64,000 nucleotides of DNA, taken from NCBI GenBank assembly GCA_040756435.1, contig JBFLZD010000004.1, positions 1 through 64,000 of the forward strand, read 5' to 3'. The notes under the pieces are model-generated. The model did not search any database and was not told the origin of the DNA. It saw only the letters and a list, made by a program, of their open reading frames with translations. Positions 46,107 through 54,254 of this stretch are shown here, in pieces. How positions within the stretch are numbered: the stretch's first letter is position 1; each line of letters opens with the position of its first letter. Made by a program: the position numbers and the translations under genes. Source of the stretch: Spirochaetota bacterium. GTDB taxonomy: Bacteria; Spirochaetota; UBA4802; UB4802.

Positions 46107-46820
46107 GTGTTCAACCAAGAAGAACTTGATGAACTATACAAGGATATTCAGAACTGCCATATATGTCCCCAAATGGACAAAGAGAAATCATTACGTCTGG
46201 TGTGTGGTGTAAATTCTGAAGCCGATGTTTTTATTATTTCCCAGACGTTGGCGGCAAACCAGCTCAGGAAAAGCGGAGTGAATTTCTTTCAGGCAGATGG
46301 ACGTCTGGGCAAAACTGGTACTATTCTAGAACCGTTCCTCAACAAATTCCACCGGACTGTTTATCCCCAACAAAAAGTGACAATTACTGGTAATGTAACA
46401 ATTCCAAATTGTAACCCTAAGTATAAAGTAGTATACAACACAGAAATTGCGCAATGCTTTCCCGGCAAGAATAAAGGAGGCAAAGGCGATAGAAAACCAA
46501 CCAGCATTGAAATACGTAACTGTATTGATAAAGGATTTCTAATTAAAGAAATCACGATGATTAAACCGAAATTACTGTTGCTTATGGGAAAAGCAAGCCG
46601 TGATAGCTTCTTCGATTATGTCTTGAAGGCTAAGTATCCTCCTTCGCTCTCAGAACACATTTCAGAGATTATTCTGGCTGGGGAGATTCCTGTATTTTCT
46701 GTAGGCAATTTGAATCTACGTGTGTTACCTATTCAGCATGCGTCTGGGGTTAATCCACGTTTCCGCAGTATGATGGAGGACGATGGGCTAATAAAACTCA
46801 TCAAAGAGGTATTGGAATGA
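46107..46820 (+). CDS. Uracil-DNA glycosylase superfamily protein (cassette 2, gene 1)
   Basis: A 237-residue protein, GTG start. It has an N-terminal Cys pair ('NCHICPQM'), 'TGTILEPFL', 'YNTEIAQCFPGK', 'KPKLLLLMGKAS'-like central strand and 'PIQHASGVNPRF', which follow the layout of family 4/5-type uracil-DNA glycosylases (iron-sulfur cysteines, central motif, final His-Pro/Ser motif). The substitution pattern is divergent, so the actual substrate is uncertain. It overlaps the next gene by 4 bp. Confidence 0.65.
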   Translation: MFNQEELDELYKDIQNCHICPQMDKEKSLRLVCGVNSEADVFIISQTLAANQLRKSGVNFFQADGRLGKTGTILEPFLNKFHRTVYPQQKVTITGNVTIPNCNPKYKVVYNTEIAQCFPGKNKGGKGDRKPTSIEIRNCIDKGFLIKEITMIKPKLLLLMGKASRDSFFDYVLKAKYPPSLSEHISEIILAGEIPVFSVGNLNLRVLPIQHASGVNPRFRSMMEDDGLIKLIKEVLE

Positions 46821-47188
46821 CTGATTTGATTGATAGACAAAAACTGAATGATGCTTTACGTCAGATGGGTAGAAAATACCTGAAGCCCCAGTTCAGAGAC
46901 AAATGGACACAGGAGCGACCTACTACAGGCTACTGCTATGTAGTGGCTGAAGTAGTTTATCACTATATGGCACCAAAAGGAAGCCGCCCATATGTCATGA
47001 AAACTGGCGAAAATGAAACACATTGGTTCATTAAGGATCCCGAGGGTAGAATCATCGATCTGACCGCAGACCAATTTGACGAGCCAATAGATTACGCTAT
47101 AGGAAAACCACGGAACTTCTTAACAAAGAAAATTTCTAAACGCGGGAAAATGCTGGCCAATTTATTGGGGTTGAAGAAAAATGAATAA
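46817..47188 (+). CDS. Small protein of unknown function (cassette 2, gene 2)
   Basis: A 123-residue protein translationally coupled (ATGA) to the glycosylase-like gene. 'GYCYVVAEVVYHYMAP' followed by 'THWFIKDPEGRIIDLTADQF' gives a Cys-His-Asp arrangement like a small papain/transglutaminase-type fold, as seen in YunG-like proteins. I cannot assign a function. Two coupled genes in one cassette suggest they act together. Confidence 0.6.
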   Translation: MTDLIDRQKLNDALRQMGRKYLKPQFRDKWTQERPTTGYCYVVAEVVYHYMAPKGSRPYVMKTGENETHWFIKDPEGRIIDLTADQFDEPIDYAIGKPRNFLTKKISKRGKMLANLLGLKKNE

Positions 47189-47212
47189 TACGAGAATTAA
47201 TTCAAACCCTTC

Positions 47213-47296
47213 GCCTAACAGCAGACATACGGCAACGTTTAGCTCCGCCCAAATGCTCAACTGCGCCTTGCGCTTCGCATGTCCAAGTTGTTAGGC
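47213..47296 (+). other. attC site B
   Basis: The clearest attC of the array. GCCTAAC (47213-47219) and GTTAGGC (47290-47296) are perfectly complementary R'' and R' boxes. GACAT and ATGTC supply the inner L''/L' pairing, and the middle is an imperfect GC-rich inverted repeat. Total 84 nt, within the usual attC range. Confidence 0.85.
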
Positions 47297-47349
47297 AAAA
47301 GCCGGGAAAAATTTATTTTAAAGAAAATTGTTCTATTCATGAGGAGACA

Positions 47350-47556
47350 ATGAAAGATAATGTGGATGAACTAATATTAAAAATTGAAAAATTAATTGAT
47401 TTGCTTGATAAATTTCACATAGATTTTTGGTCCGCTTGTTTCAAAGAATCATTACGAATGATCAATAATCGTGATTTTCATGGAATAGAATTAATTCTAA
47501 GCTACTTTGGAGGAATGGGTTATACTGGCCCCGATTCTAACCGAGCACAGAATTAG
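47350..47556 (+). CDS. Small protein, probably truncated (cassette 3)
   Basis: A 68-residue product with a good GAGGAGA ribosome-binding site. 'FWSACFKESLRMINNRDFHG' and 'FGGMG' recall a family of small hypothetical proteins that normally continue past GGMG. Here the frame runs into the attC site and stops there, so the end may have been cut by cassette formation. Function unknown. Confidence 0.5.
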   Translation: MKDNVDELILKIEKLIDLLDKFHIDFWSACFKESLRMINNRDFHGIELILSYFGGMGYTGPDSNRAQN

Positions 47557-47632
47557 CATAAAAGGTTCGCCCTTCGGGCTCACCCAAATTTTTGCTTCGA
47601 AAAAACTTCTTTTATGCTGGAAACGTTATGTG
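47534..47632 (+). other. attC-like recombination site C
   Basis: AGCATAAAAG (47555-47564) has an inverse CTTTTATGCT (about 47609-47618), a 10-bp stem, and the right boundary is GTTATGTG (47625-47632). The left boundary is likely TTCTAAC (47535-47541), which is an imperfect match. It overlaps the end of the cassette 3 gene. Confidence 0.55.
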
Positions 47633-47688
47633 AAATTTTCGAACTTGACTTGTTTGCATGAAGTCTATTCCAAAAAAAGGAGATTTAT

Positions 47689-48498
47689 GTGAATAATACT
47701 GATTATGTACATGGATATACAGAAAGAGAATCAAATCGCCTGGAAGATCAAGCAAATTGTTTAAAGGAAATCATTCACCATGATACAATTTTTCCAAAAA
47801 ACTCAATAATCCTTGAAGCTGGTTGTGGTGTGGGAGCTCAAACGCAAATTGTTGCACCGATGAATCCGGATTCAAAATTTATTTCAATAGATATATCTGA
47901 AGATTCTATAAGAAAAGCCAAAGAGCTTATGAAACAACGAAAAATAAATAATGTAGAATTTCAAATGGGAAATATATTTAATCTACATTTTCCGGATGAA
48001 TATTTTGATCATATTTTCGTATGCTTTGTTCTTGAACATCTTCCAAATCCTATTGAGGCATTAAAATCTTTAAAAAGAGTTTTGAAAAAGGGTGGTACCA
48101 TTACATTAATCGAAGGTGATCACGGTTCTGCATATTTCTATCCAAATAGTTCTTTCGCTCAAAAAGTAATAAATATACAGGTTGAATTACAATCAAGAAG
48201 TGGAGGCAATGCTTTAATAGGAAGACAACTCTATCCTCTTCTGATTGAATTGAATTTTAAAAATTGCATTGTATCACCAAGAATGGTTTATGTCGACTCA
48301 AGTAAACCTGTTTTAGTAGAAGGTTTCATAAGAAATACTTTTATATCAATGATTGAAGGTATTAAGGAAAAAGCAATAAATAGTTTTTTAATTGATGAAG
48401 TATCTTTTGACCAAGGAATTAAAGATTTATATAGAACATCTCAAGCAGATGGCGTTTTTTGTTATACTTTTTTTAAAGGAATTGGATATAAAATTTAA
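47689..48498 (+). CDS. SAM-dependent methyltransferase (cassette 4)
   Basis: A 269-residue class I methyltransferase: 'ILEAGCGVGAQTQIVA' (SAM-binding motif I), 'FISIDIS' (acidic post-I), 'FDHIFVCFVLEHLPNPIEAL' and 'LKKGGTITLIEGDHG'. The substrate is unknown. The GTG start is preceded by AAAGGAGA at 6 bp. It is A/T-rich like the other cassettes. Confidence 0.8.
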   Translation: MNNTDYVHGYTERESNRLEDQANCLKEIIHHDTIFPKNSIILEAGCGVGAQTQIVAPMNPDSKFISIDISEDSIRKAKELMKQRKINNVEFQMGNIFNLHFPDEYFDHIFVCFVLEHLPNPIEALKSLKRVLKKGGTITLIEGDHGSAYFYPNSSFAQKVINIQVELQSRSGGNALIGRQLYPLLIELNFKNCIVSPRMVYVDSSKPVLVEGFIRNTFISMIEGIKEKAINSFLIDEVSFDQGIKDLYRTSQADGVFCYTFFKGIGYKI

Positions 48499-48520
48499 TT
48501 TTTAAAGATCGAAAACTTCG

Positions 48521-48654
48521 TACAACAGCGCATATATACTCCGCTCCCGATGGTCGCTTCGGGCTACGCCACATTTTCACCTCCGCTACCTTTCGACAAG
48601 CTCAAGGAACAGCTACGGCAAAAACGTTGCCTACCCCGGGAACGTTATGTGTAA
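48521..48654 (+). other. attC-like recombination site D
   Basis: Begins TACAACAGC and ends GTTATGTGTA; the interior repeats the 'gggctacgccacattttcacctc' unit of site A (quoted in part) and pairs with 'ggcaaaaacgttgcc'. A 'tttcgacaagctcaagg' segment makes it longer than site A. It closes the array. Confidence 0.6.
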
Positions 48655-49014
48655 CAGCCACAATCGAGGGCGGGCATCGGTGCCAGCTTTTTTTTAGAAA
48701 TATTTATTGCAATTTAATATTGAAGAATATTTCTCATCATTAGGGGCACCTCTAAAAGGGCTTCCATCATTATAAATGCAATAAAGAAAACAGTTTATCC
48801 TACTATAGTGTGCTCACAAAGGAAGGTTGGGAAAGGTAGTTTTTAAGAAGTTCCCTTGTTTTTAGTAATAAGGGTACAATTCAATTTTTCCTGGTAACTA
48901 TCGCCCATAAAAATTTTACATTATTTTTAAATAATTGATATAATTTTAGTTGCAATTGTACTGGCACTCTTTATATAGCGCACTGAGTATGTAAATCCTT
49001 GATAGAAAGGTTAA
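48655..49014 (+). promoter_or_regulatory. Cassette-free intergenic region with lysC promoter
   Basis: No gene is visible in the first 240 bp, which could be an ORF-less cassette remnant. An octamer (48897-48904) is followed by TTTACA (48915-48920), an 18-bp spacer and TATAAT (48939-48944), a good promoter 70 bp before lysC. Confidence 0.55.
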
Positions 49015-50238
49015 ATGCCCATGAAACTCATTGTTCAGAAATATGGCGGAACATCGGTTGGTACTGTTGAACGTATTAAGGCCGTAGCTGCACGTATAAA
49101 ACGGTATGTTGAAAATGGTTATTCTGTTGTTGTGGTTGTTTCGGCTATGGGAAAAACCACTGACCAGCTTATTGATCTGGCTAAACAGATTACCAAAAAT
49201 CCCGACAAGCGTGAAATGGATATGCTCCTTTCCACCGGTGAACAGGTTTCCATTGCCCTGCTTGCCATGGCACTGCATGAAATTGGTATCAATGCCATTT
49301 CATACACAGGTTCACAGGTCAAAGTAATTACTGATGGCAACTTTTCAAATGCCCGTATTCAGAGCATAGCTACTGACAGGATACAGAAGTCCTTAGAAGA
49401 AAACAAAGTGGTAATTGTTGCTGGATTTCAAGGTATTGATGAGGATGAGAATATTACCACACTGGGAAGAGGTGGTTCGGATACTTCCGCAGTTGCACTT
49501 GCAACGGTGTTAGGTACCCGCGATTGTGAAATCTATACTGATGTTGATGGTGTTTTTACTGCAGATCCGCGTATTGTACCTGATACCAAAAAGCTTAAAG
49601 AAATTAGCTATGAAGAAATGTTAGAGCTTGCACGGTTAGGTGCGGGTGTATTGCACTCACGATCGGTTGAGTTTGCTAAAAAGTATACTATCAGATTGCA
49701 TGTTAGGTCAAGTTTTAACGATAATGAAGGAACAATAGTAATGCCACGGGAGGAGATGATGGAAAAATTTGTAATAAGCGGCGTAACATCAAAAGATGAT
49801 GAAGCTAAGATAACCATACGTGATATACCCGACAGGCCGGGTGTTGCTTCGCTGCTGTTTGGTGAGTTGGGGAAGCAGAAAGTCTATGTTAATATGATTG
49901 TTCAGTCAACAGGGAAGGATGGTAAAGCATCCATATCCTTTACGGTGTTAAAGAATGATCTGGATAAAGCATTAAAAATTTGCGAATCACTGAAAGAAAC
50001 GTTAGGTGCATCAGGCATTGATTATAAAGAAAATATTGCCATAGTTTCGGCAGTTGGCGTTGGTATGCTATCTTCATGGGGTGTTGCAGGCCGCATGTTT
50101 GACGTACTGTCTAAGCATAACATAAACATAGAGATGATTTCAACATCTGAAATAGGTATCTCATGTGTTATTGATGCAATGTACACTGAATTAGCAGTTA
50201 AGGCCATTCACAAGGAATTTATTGAAAGCAATGAATAA
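49015..50238 (+). CDS. lysC: Aspartate kinase
   Basis: First step of the aspartate-derived amino-acid pathway (lysine, methionine, threonine). The 407-residue protein begins with '[12 protein letters not shown]' and has '[13 protein letters not shown]' and '[13 protein letters not shown]' in the kinase domain, then two ACT domains for feedback control (from ~residue 265). An ATG at 49021 is an equally plausible start. Its end overlaps the ddl start by 8 bp. Confidence 0.95.
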   Translation: MPMKLIVQKYGGTSVGTVERIKAVAARIKRYVENGYSVVVVVSAMGKTTDQLIDLAKQITKNPDKREMDMLLSTGEQVSIALLAMALHEIGINAISYTGSQVKVITDGNFSNARIQSIATDRIQKSLEENKVVIVAGFQGIDEDENITTLGRGGSDTSAVALATVLGTRDCEIYTDVDGVFTADPRIVPDTKKLKEISYEEMLELARLGAGVLHSRSVEFAKKYTIRLHVRSSFNDNEGTIVMPREEMMEKFVISGVTSKDDEAKITIRDIPDRPGVASLLFGELGKQKVYVNMIVQSTGKDGKASISFTVLKNDLDKALKICESLKETLGASGIDYKENIAIVSAVGVGMLSSWGVAGRMFDVLSKHNINIEMISTSEIGISCVIDAMYTELAVKAIHKEFIESNE

Positions 50239-51388
50239 AAAGAGTGGTGGCGATAGTTCCGTAAAAAAAGCCGCACGCAGAAAACTTTGCTTAGGCATTA
50301 TCTATGGTGGCAAAAGCGGCGAGCATGACGTTTCGCGCTGTTCAGCAGCTTCGGTGGCACTGGTTGCATCAAAAAAATACACTGTGGTATGCATTGGTAT
50401 TACGCGCCAGGGTCAGTGGTATGTTCAGGATGGCATTAATATACAAACACATCCAGCATTTGGTCAGGTACTATCGCTCAAAGAAACAGGCACGTGGCTT
50501 ATTAATATGCACAGTGCCACTGATACGTTACAACTCTATAATAAAAAAACCGGAAAAACTGTAAACATTGATGTTGTCTTCCCACTGGTACATGGCACGT
50601 ACGGCGAGGATGGCACCTTGCAGGGGTTGCTTGACATGGTTGATGTGCCATACGTTGGCCCGGGTGTGTTGGGCTCAGCTGTGGGTATGGATAAGGATAT
50701 TGCCAAGCGGGTGGTACAAAATTCAGGTTTGGTGGCGATAGTTCCTTTTGAAACAGTTAGAACCGATGATATAAAATCATCTGATACACTGCTGCAAAAG
50801 ATTGCTGCCATGGCACCTGTGTTTGTAAAACCTGCCAATGCTGGTTCATCTGTTGGTATATCTAAGGTGACAACTGTACCTGGCCTGCAAAAAGCCTTAC
50901 AGAAAGCTTTTGCCTTTGACTCAAAGGTAATAGTGGAAAAAGCTGTTGACTGCCGTGAATTTGAGGTTGCAGTTATGGGTAATGAAAAACCGCTTGCTTC
51001 AGCAGTGGGTGAGGTTATCCCGCAGCATGAGTACTATTCGTATGAGGCCAAATATGTTGACAAAGATGGTGCAAAGCTTGCCATACCAGCAAACATTCCT
51101 GATGCACTGGCACTGAAGTTACGACAGGCAGCATGTTCTGTGTATACAATGCTTGAATGCCAGGGAATGGCGCGCGTGGATTTTTTTGTCGATAAGCATG
51201 ATGGGACAATCTACTTTAATGAAGTCAATACATTGCCCGGGTTTACCAGCATAAGCATGTATCCAAAGCTATGGGAATATTCTGGAGTATCATACCCCAA
51301 ACTTATAGATACACTCATTTCGTATGCACTCAGGCGCCATCGTGAAAAGAAGAAGATGGTGAAGGCCTTCCTTGCATTGAAGAAATAA
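50231..51388 (+). CDS. ddl: D-alanine-D-alanine ligase
   Basis: Makes the D-Ala-D-Ala dipeptide for peptidoglycan. The 385-residue protein has the Ddl signature '[16 protein letters not shown]', '[16 protein letters not shown]', '[15 protein letters not shown]', 'ARVDFFV' and '[19 protein letters not shown]'. The ATG at 50231 overlaps the lysC stop; a TTG at 50222 is possible. Three copies of the octamer lie in this gene (50250, 50470, 50735), the densest in the window. Confidence 0.95.
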   Translation: MNKKSGGDSSVKKAARRKLCLGIIYGGKSGEHDVSRCSAASVALVASKKYTVVCIGITRQGQWYVQDGINIQTHPAFGQVLSLKETGTWLINMHSATDTLQLYNKKTGKTVNIDVVFPLVHGTYGEDGTLQGLLDMVDVPYVGPGVLGSAVGMDKDIAKRVVQNSGLVAIVPFETVRTDDIKSSDTLLQKIAAMAPVFVKPANAGSSVGISKVTTVPGLQKALQKAFAFDSKVIVEKAVDCREFEVAVMGNEKPLASAVGEVIPQHEYYSYEAKYVDKDGAKLAIPANIPDALALKLRQAACSVYTMLECQGMARVDFFVDKHDGTIYFNEVNTLPGFTSISMYPKLWEYSGVSYPKLIDTLISYALRRHREKKKMVKAFLALKK

Positions 51389-51407
51389 TTGCCTGTGATT
51401 TAATACC

Positions 51408-52088
51408 ATGAACTATCGCCAGGAAAATACAACAGTAAAAAGCTGTGAGGCAATTCTTTTTGATATGGATGGTGTAGTTGCTGATTCCATGCATGCACAT
51501 GCACAGTGCTGGATTGATGTATTTAAAGAACATGGTGTTCATCTGGATAAAACAGATATTTTTAAGCGTGAAGGCATGACCGGGCTGGAATCAATAGCTG
51601 ATATTTTCCTTGATAAAGGGTTTGTCATGCCACCTGAACATATACTGAAAGATTTACAAAAGAAAAAATTACAATTGTTTTCAAACTATCAGATTGAAGT
51701 GTATCCGCAAATGTTTTCTATTTTTCCCCTGGTAAAGTCAAAAGGGAAAAAGATTGGGATAGTGACCGGGTCATTCCGCTATCTTGTTTTTGAGCTTATT
51801 CCTCAGGAACTAATGCACTATGTTGATGTGGTCATCAGTGTTGATGATGTCAAAAAAGGAAAACCCAACCCTGACCCATATATAGAGGCAGTTAAAAAGT
51901 TACAGGTAAATCCCGAACATGTCATTGTGGTGGAAAATGCACCTATGGGCATAAAAGCTGCAAAAGCTGCGGGCTTGTTCTGTATTGCTATACGTACTAC
52001 ACTGGACGCGGGGTTTCTTACAGAAGCTGATGTCATAATGCAGGATCATAATGAATTAGCTGCATACTTCAAGCATTGTCTGTCATGA
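51408..52088 (+). CDS. HAD-superfamily hydrolase, beta-phosphoglucomutase-like
   Basis: A 226-residue haloacid-dehalogenase-type phosphatase: 'FDMDGVVADS' (motif I with nucleophile Asp), 'IVTGSFRYL' (motif II), 'KGKPNPDPY' (motif III) and 'VVENAPMGIKAAKAAGL' (motif IV). The cap domain suggests a sugar phosphate or similar small substrate. The first codons, ATGAACTATCGC, contain the octamer. Confidence 0.82.
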   Translation: MNYRQENTTVKSCEAILFDMDGVVADSMHAHAQCWIDVFKEHGVHLDKTDIFKREGMTGLESIADIFLDKGFVMPPEHILKDLQKKKLQLFSNYQIEVYPQMFSIFPLVKSKGKKIGIVTGSFRYLVFELIPQELMHYVDVVISVDDVKKGKPNPDPYIEAVKKLQVNPEHVIVVENAPMGIKAAKAAGLFCIAIRTTLDAGFLTEADVIMQDHNELAAYFKHCLS

Positions 52089-52177
52089 AAGCTGTTTTTT
52101 CATTGACAGGCAGGCAAATTACCATATAATAGCAACATTGTCTGGTTTTGAAAACTACTATAATGCACAGGTGTGAT

Positions 52178-52891
52178 ATGAGTGTTGCATGGATTCCAAA
52201 CACATTAACATTAGGTAATCTTACTTTGGGTTTTATTTCAATAATTTTTGCAAGTATGAATATTCCGCATCATCTGACAATAGCTGGCATTTTGATTTTA
52301 GCTGCTGCGCTTCTGGATGGCCTGGATGGTCAGGTTGCGCGTATGCTGGGAGTGGCAAGTGAGCTGGGGAAGGAACTGGATTCACTGGCAGATTGTGTAA
52401 CCTTTGGTGTAGCGCCTGGCTTTTTAGCATATAAGGGTTATTTACAGGGTACATGGGTACAGGCTTTTGGGCAATCAATTGATGCTGGCGTTTTTATTGC
52501 AGCAATATTCCCTGTATGTGCTGCATATCGCCTGGCACGGTTTAATGTTACGCATGTTCCTAATGCATTTGATGGTTTACCGTCGCCAATTGCGGGTATT
52601 ATTGTTGCACTAGTTCCGTTATGCTTTTTGAATATACATATTCCCAAAATAGTATTTATTATTAGCTTTGTAGTTGTTGCGCTACTTATGGTTTCAACAG
52701 TGAGGTATTCCAAACCACAGTCATACCTTCTTGAAAAAATTACTGGCATTAAGTTATTTCTATTCATTATTGTTTTTATTGCCCTCATAGTACTATTTAA
52801 ACAATGGGTTATACTGGCAATTATTGCCCTGTACATACTTTCGGGGATATTGAGTTTTATTATACAGGTAATTCAGGATTACAGGTATTAA
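52178..52891 (+). CDS. pssA: CDP-diacylglycerol-serine O-phosphatidyltransferase
   Basis: Makes phosphatidylserine at the inner membrane, the precursor of phosphatidylethanolamine. The CDP-alcohol phosphotransferase motif is present ('DGLDGQVARMLGVASELGKE' then 'LDSLAD'), with the PssA-type start 'IPNTLTLGNLTLGF' and about seven membrane segments. The start at 52178 (237 residues) follows AGGTG; upstream TTG (52148) and ATG (52163) starts are less likely. Confidence 0.9.
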   Translation: MSVAWIPNTLTLGNLTLGFISIIFASMNIPHHLTIAGILILAAALLDGLDGQVARMLGVASELGKELDSLADCVTFGVAPGFLAYKGYLQGTWVQAFGQSIDAGVFIAAIFPVCAAYRLARFNVTHVPNAFDGLPSPIAGIIVALVPLCFLNIHIPKIVFIISFVVVALLMVSTVRYSKPQSYLLEKITGIKLFLFIIVFIALIVLFKQWVILAIIALYILSGILSFIIQVIQDYRY

Positions 52892-52898
52892 ATACACC

Positions 52899-53369
52899 GT
52901 GTCTGAATTTTCCCACTATACAGATGGAAAACCGGTAATGGTTGATGTTGGGGGCAAGGAGGTTACGACTCGCGTTGCCCGCGCAGCCGGTTGCGTGTTC
53001 ATGCAAAAAGAAACCATTGAAAAAATCCAGAAAAACCTTATTCCCAAAGGCAATCCTTTTGATGTGGCCAGAGTAGCAGGTATACTGGCCGCAAAAAAGA
53101 CCCATGAACTTATCCCCATGTGTCATCCACTTATGATAACCCATGTGGATATTGCCATAGTATGTGATAACAGTAATTCACGGGTCAGTATAGAAGCAAC
53201 GGTACGATGTGATGGCAAAACCGGTGTGGAGATGGAAGCCTTAACTGCAGTCAGTGTTGCGTGCCTCACTATCTATGACATGTGTAAAGCTGTGGATAAA
53301 CAGATGGTTATTGGCGATATACGGCTTGTTGAAAAGCATGGCGGTAAAAGCGATTATGTAGGCAAATAA
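52899..53369 (+). CDS. moaC: Cyclic pyranopterin monophosphate synthase MoaC
   Basis: Acts with MoaA in the first stage of molybdenum cofactor synthesis. The 156-residue protein has 'ARAAGCVFMQKETIE', 'LIPMCHPLMITHVDI' and 'GKTGVEMEALTAVSVACLTI', with the conserved 'DMCKAVDK' and 'KHGGKSD' near the end. GTG start, 7 bp after pssA. moaA begins at 63342, 10 kb away. Confidence 0.96.
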   Translation: MSEFSHYTDGKPVMVDVGGKEVTTRVARAAGCVFMQKETIEKIQKNLIPKGNPFDVARVAGILAAKKTHELIPMCHPLMITHVDIAIVCDNSNSRVSIEATVRCDGKTGVEMEALTAVSVACLTIYDMCKAVDKQMVIGDIRLVEKHGGKSDYVGK

Positions 53370-53396
53370 ATAGTCCGTTTTCAGAAATAGTTACTA

Positions 53397-53625
53397 ATGC
53401 ATTAATTATTGCTAAAATGCGGAAATTTGGACAAAATATAAAATAGTATACACGGGGGTGTCCCAAAAGAAACGGTAGGGCATGCAATGGCGTGAGCGCA
53501 ATGTCATTGCGAACGAAGTGAAGCAATCTCAATGCCCCTCAAAAGCAAGATTGCTTCGTCACTTCGTTCCTCGCAATGACAGGAAGGCAAAAGTCATTGC
53601 AGAAGATGTCTTTTGAGACAACCCC
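53397..53625. repeat. Interspersed MITE/REP-like element, copy 4, with conserved flank
   Basis: GGGGGTGTCCCAAAAG (from 53454) and 'gatgtcttttgagacaacccc' (to 53625) form the terminal inverted repeats. The core is a near-perfect inverted pair 'tcattgcgaacgaagtg' / 'cacttcgttcctcgcaatga'. The A/T-rich flank at 53397-53450 matches the flanks at 24880 and 125-170. It lies between moaC and the groESL promoter. Confidence 0.8.
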
Positions 53626-53755
53626 TGAATACTTTATTTATTATAAAATTTTTTTATTTAAACTAATATTTTTTTGTTTCTGATGGTTTAGTATCATATT
53701 TTTAAATAAAAGTTTATAAAAATCAATAATCCATAATAATTCCTTATAATTAAAA

Positions 53756-53783
53756 TTGTTATAAAAATTTTTTTTGCTATATT
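53756..53783 (+). promoter_or_regulatory. Promoter of groESL
   Basis: TTGTTA (53756-53761), a 16-bp spacer and TATATT (53778-53783) lie immediately before the CIRCE element, so HrcA bound there would cover the transcription start. Confidence 0.5.
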
Positions 53784-53825
53784 AATAATTGTTAGCACTC
53801 ACCAAAAAGAGTGCTAACAATTATT
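53784..53825. promoter_or_regulatory. CIRCE element (HrcA operator), extended
   Basis: TTAGCACTC (53792-53800) and GAGTGCTAA (53809-53817) are exact CIRCE half-sites. The arms extend perfectly to 17 bp each (53784-53800 and 53809-53825). The spacer is 8 nt, one shorter than the usual 9. HrcA binds CIRCE and represses groESL until heat shock; hrcA is not in the window. Confidence 0.93.
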
Positions 53826-53937
53826 ATCAACACTTCTTATTTTCTCAGTACAATTGTCTTAAAAAAGAATCATAATTCAGTTTTTTTTGATTACAATTAT
53901 CATATTAAAATTAAAATCAAGGTTAAGGAGGAGTACC

Positions 53938-54222
53938 GTGGGAATAAAACCATTAGGAGATCGAGTTCTGATTGAAGTGATGGAAGAAGAACTTCCAAAG
54001 CAGGGAAGCCTTTACATCCCCGATACGGCAAAAGAAAAACCTCAGCAAGGTAAGGTACTTGCTGTTGGTAAGGGCCGCTATGAGGATGGCAAATGGATTC
54101 CATTAGATGTTAAGGTTGGTGATACTGTACTGTTTGGCAAATATGCCGGAACAGAAGTTAAGTATGGTGGCAAGGAGTACTTGATTGTTCGCGAAAATGA
54201 TATTCTGGCTATTTTTGAGTAA
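53938..54222 (+). CDS. groS: Co-chaperonin GroES
   Basis: The 94-residue lid of the GroEL chamber, with '[12 protein letters not shown]', the mobile-loop region and '[17 protein letters not shown]' and '[12 protein letters not shown]'. The GTG at 53938 is chosen because AAGGAGGAG precedes it and it gives the normal N-terminus; a longer frame from 53887 is not family-like. Confidence 0.96.
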   Translation: MGIKPLGDRVLIEVMEEELPKQGSLYIPDTAKEKPQQGKVLAVGKGRYEDGKWIPLDVKVGDTVLFGKYAGTEVKYGGKEYLIVRENDILAIFE

Positions 54223-54254
54223 AAATTACATTGTAGAAAAGGAAGGTGAAGAAC

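Noticed and set aside
47350-48660. Hairpins in the cassette region as rho-independent terminators or MITE copies
   Set aside because: Their R''/R' boundary boxes and position after each cassette gene fit attC sites better, although the 'tttcgacaagctcaagg' part of site D resembles the MITE core.
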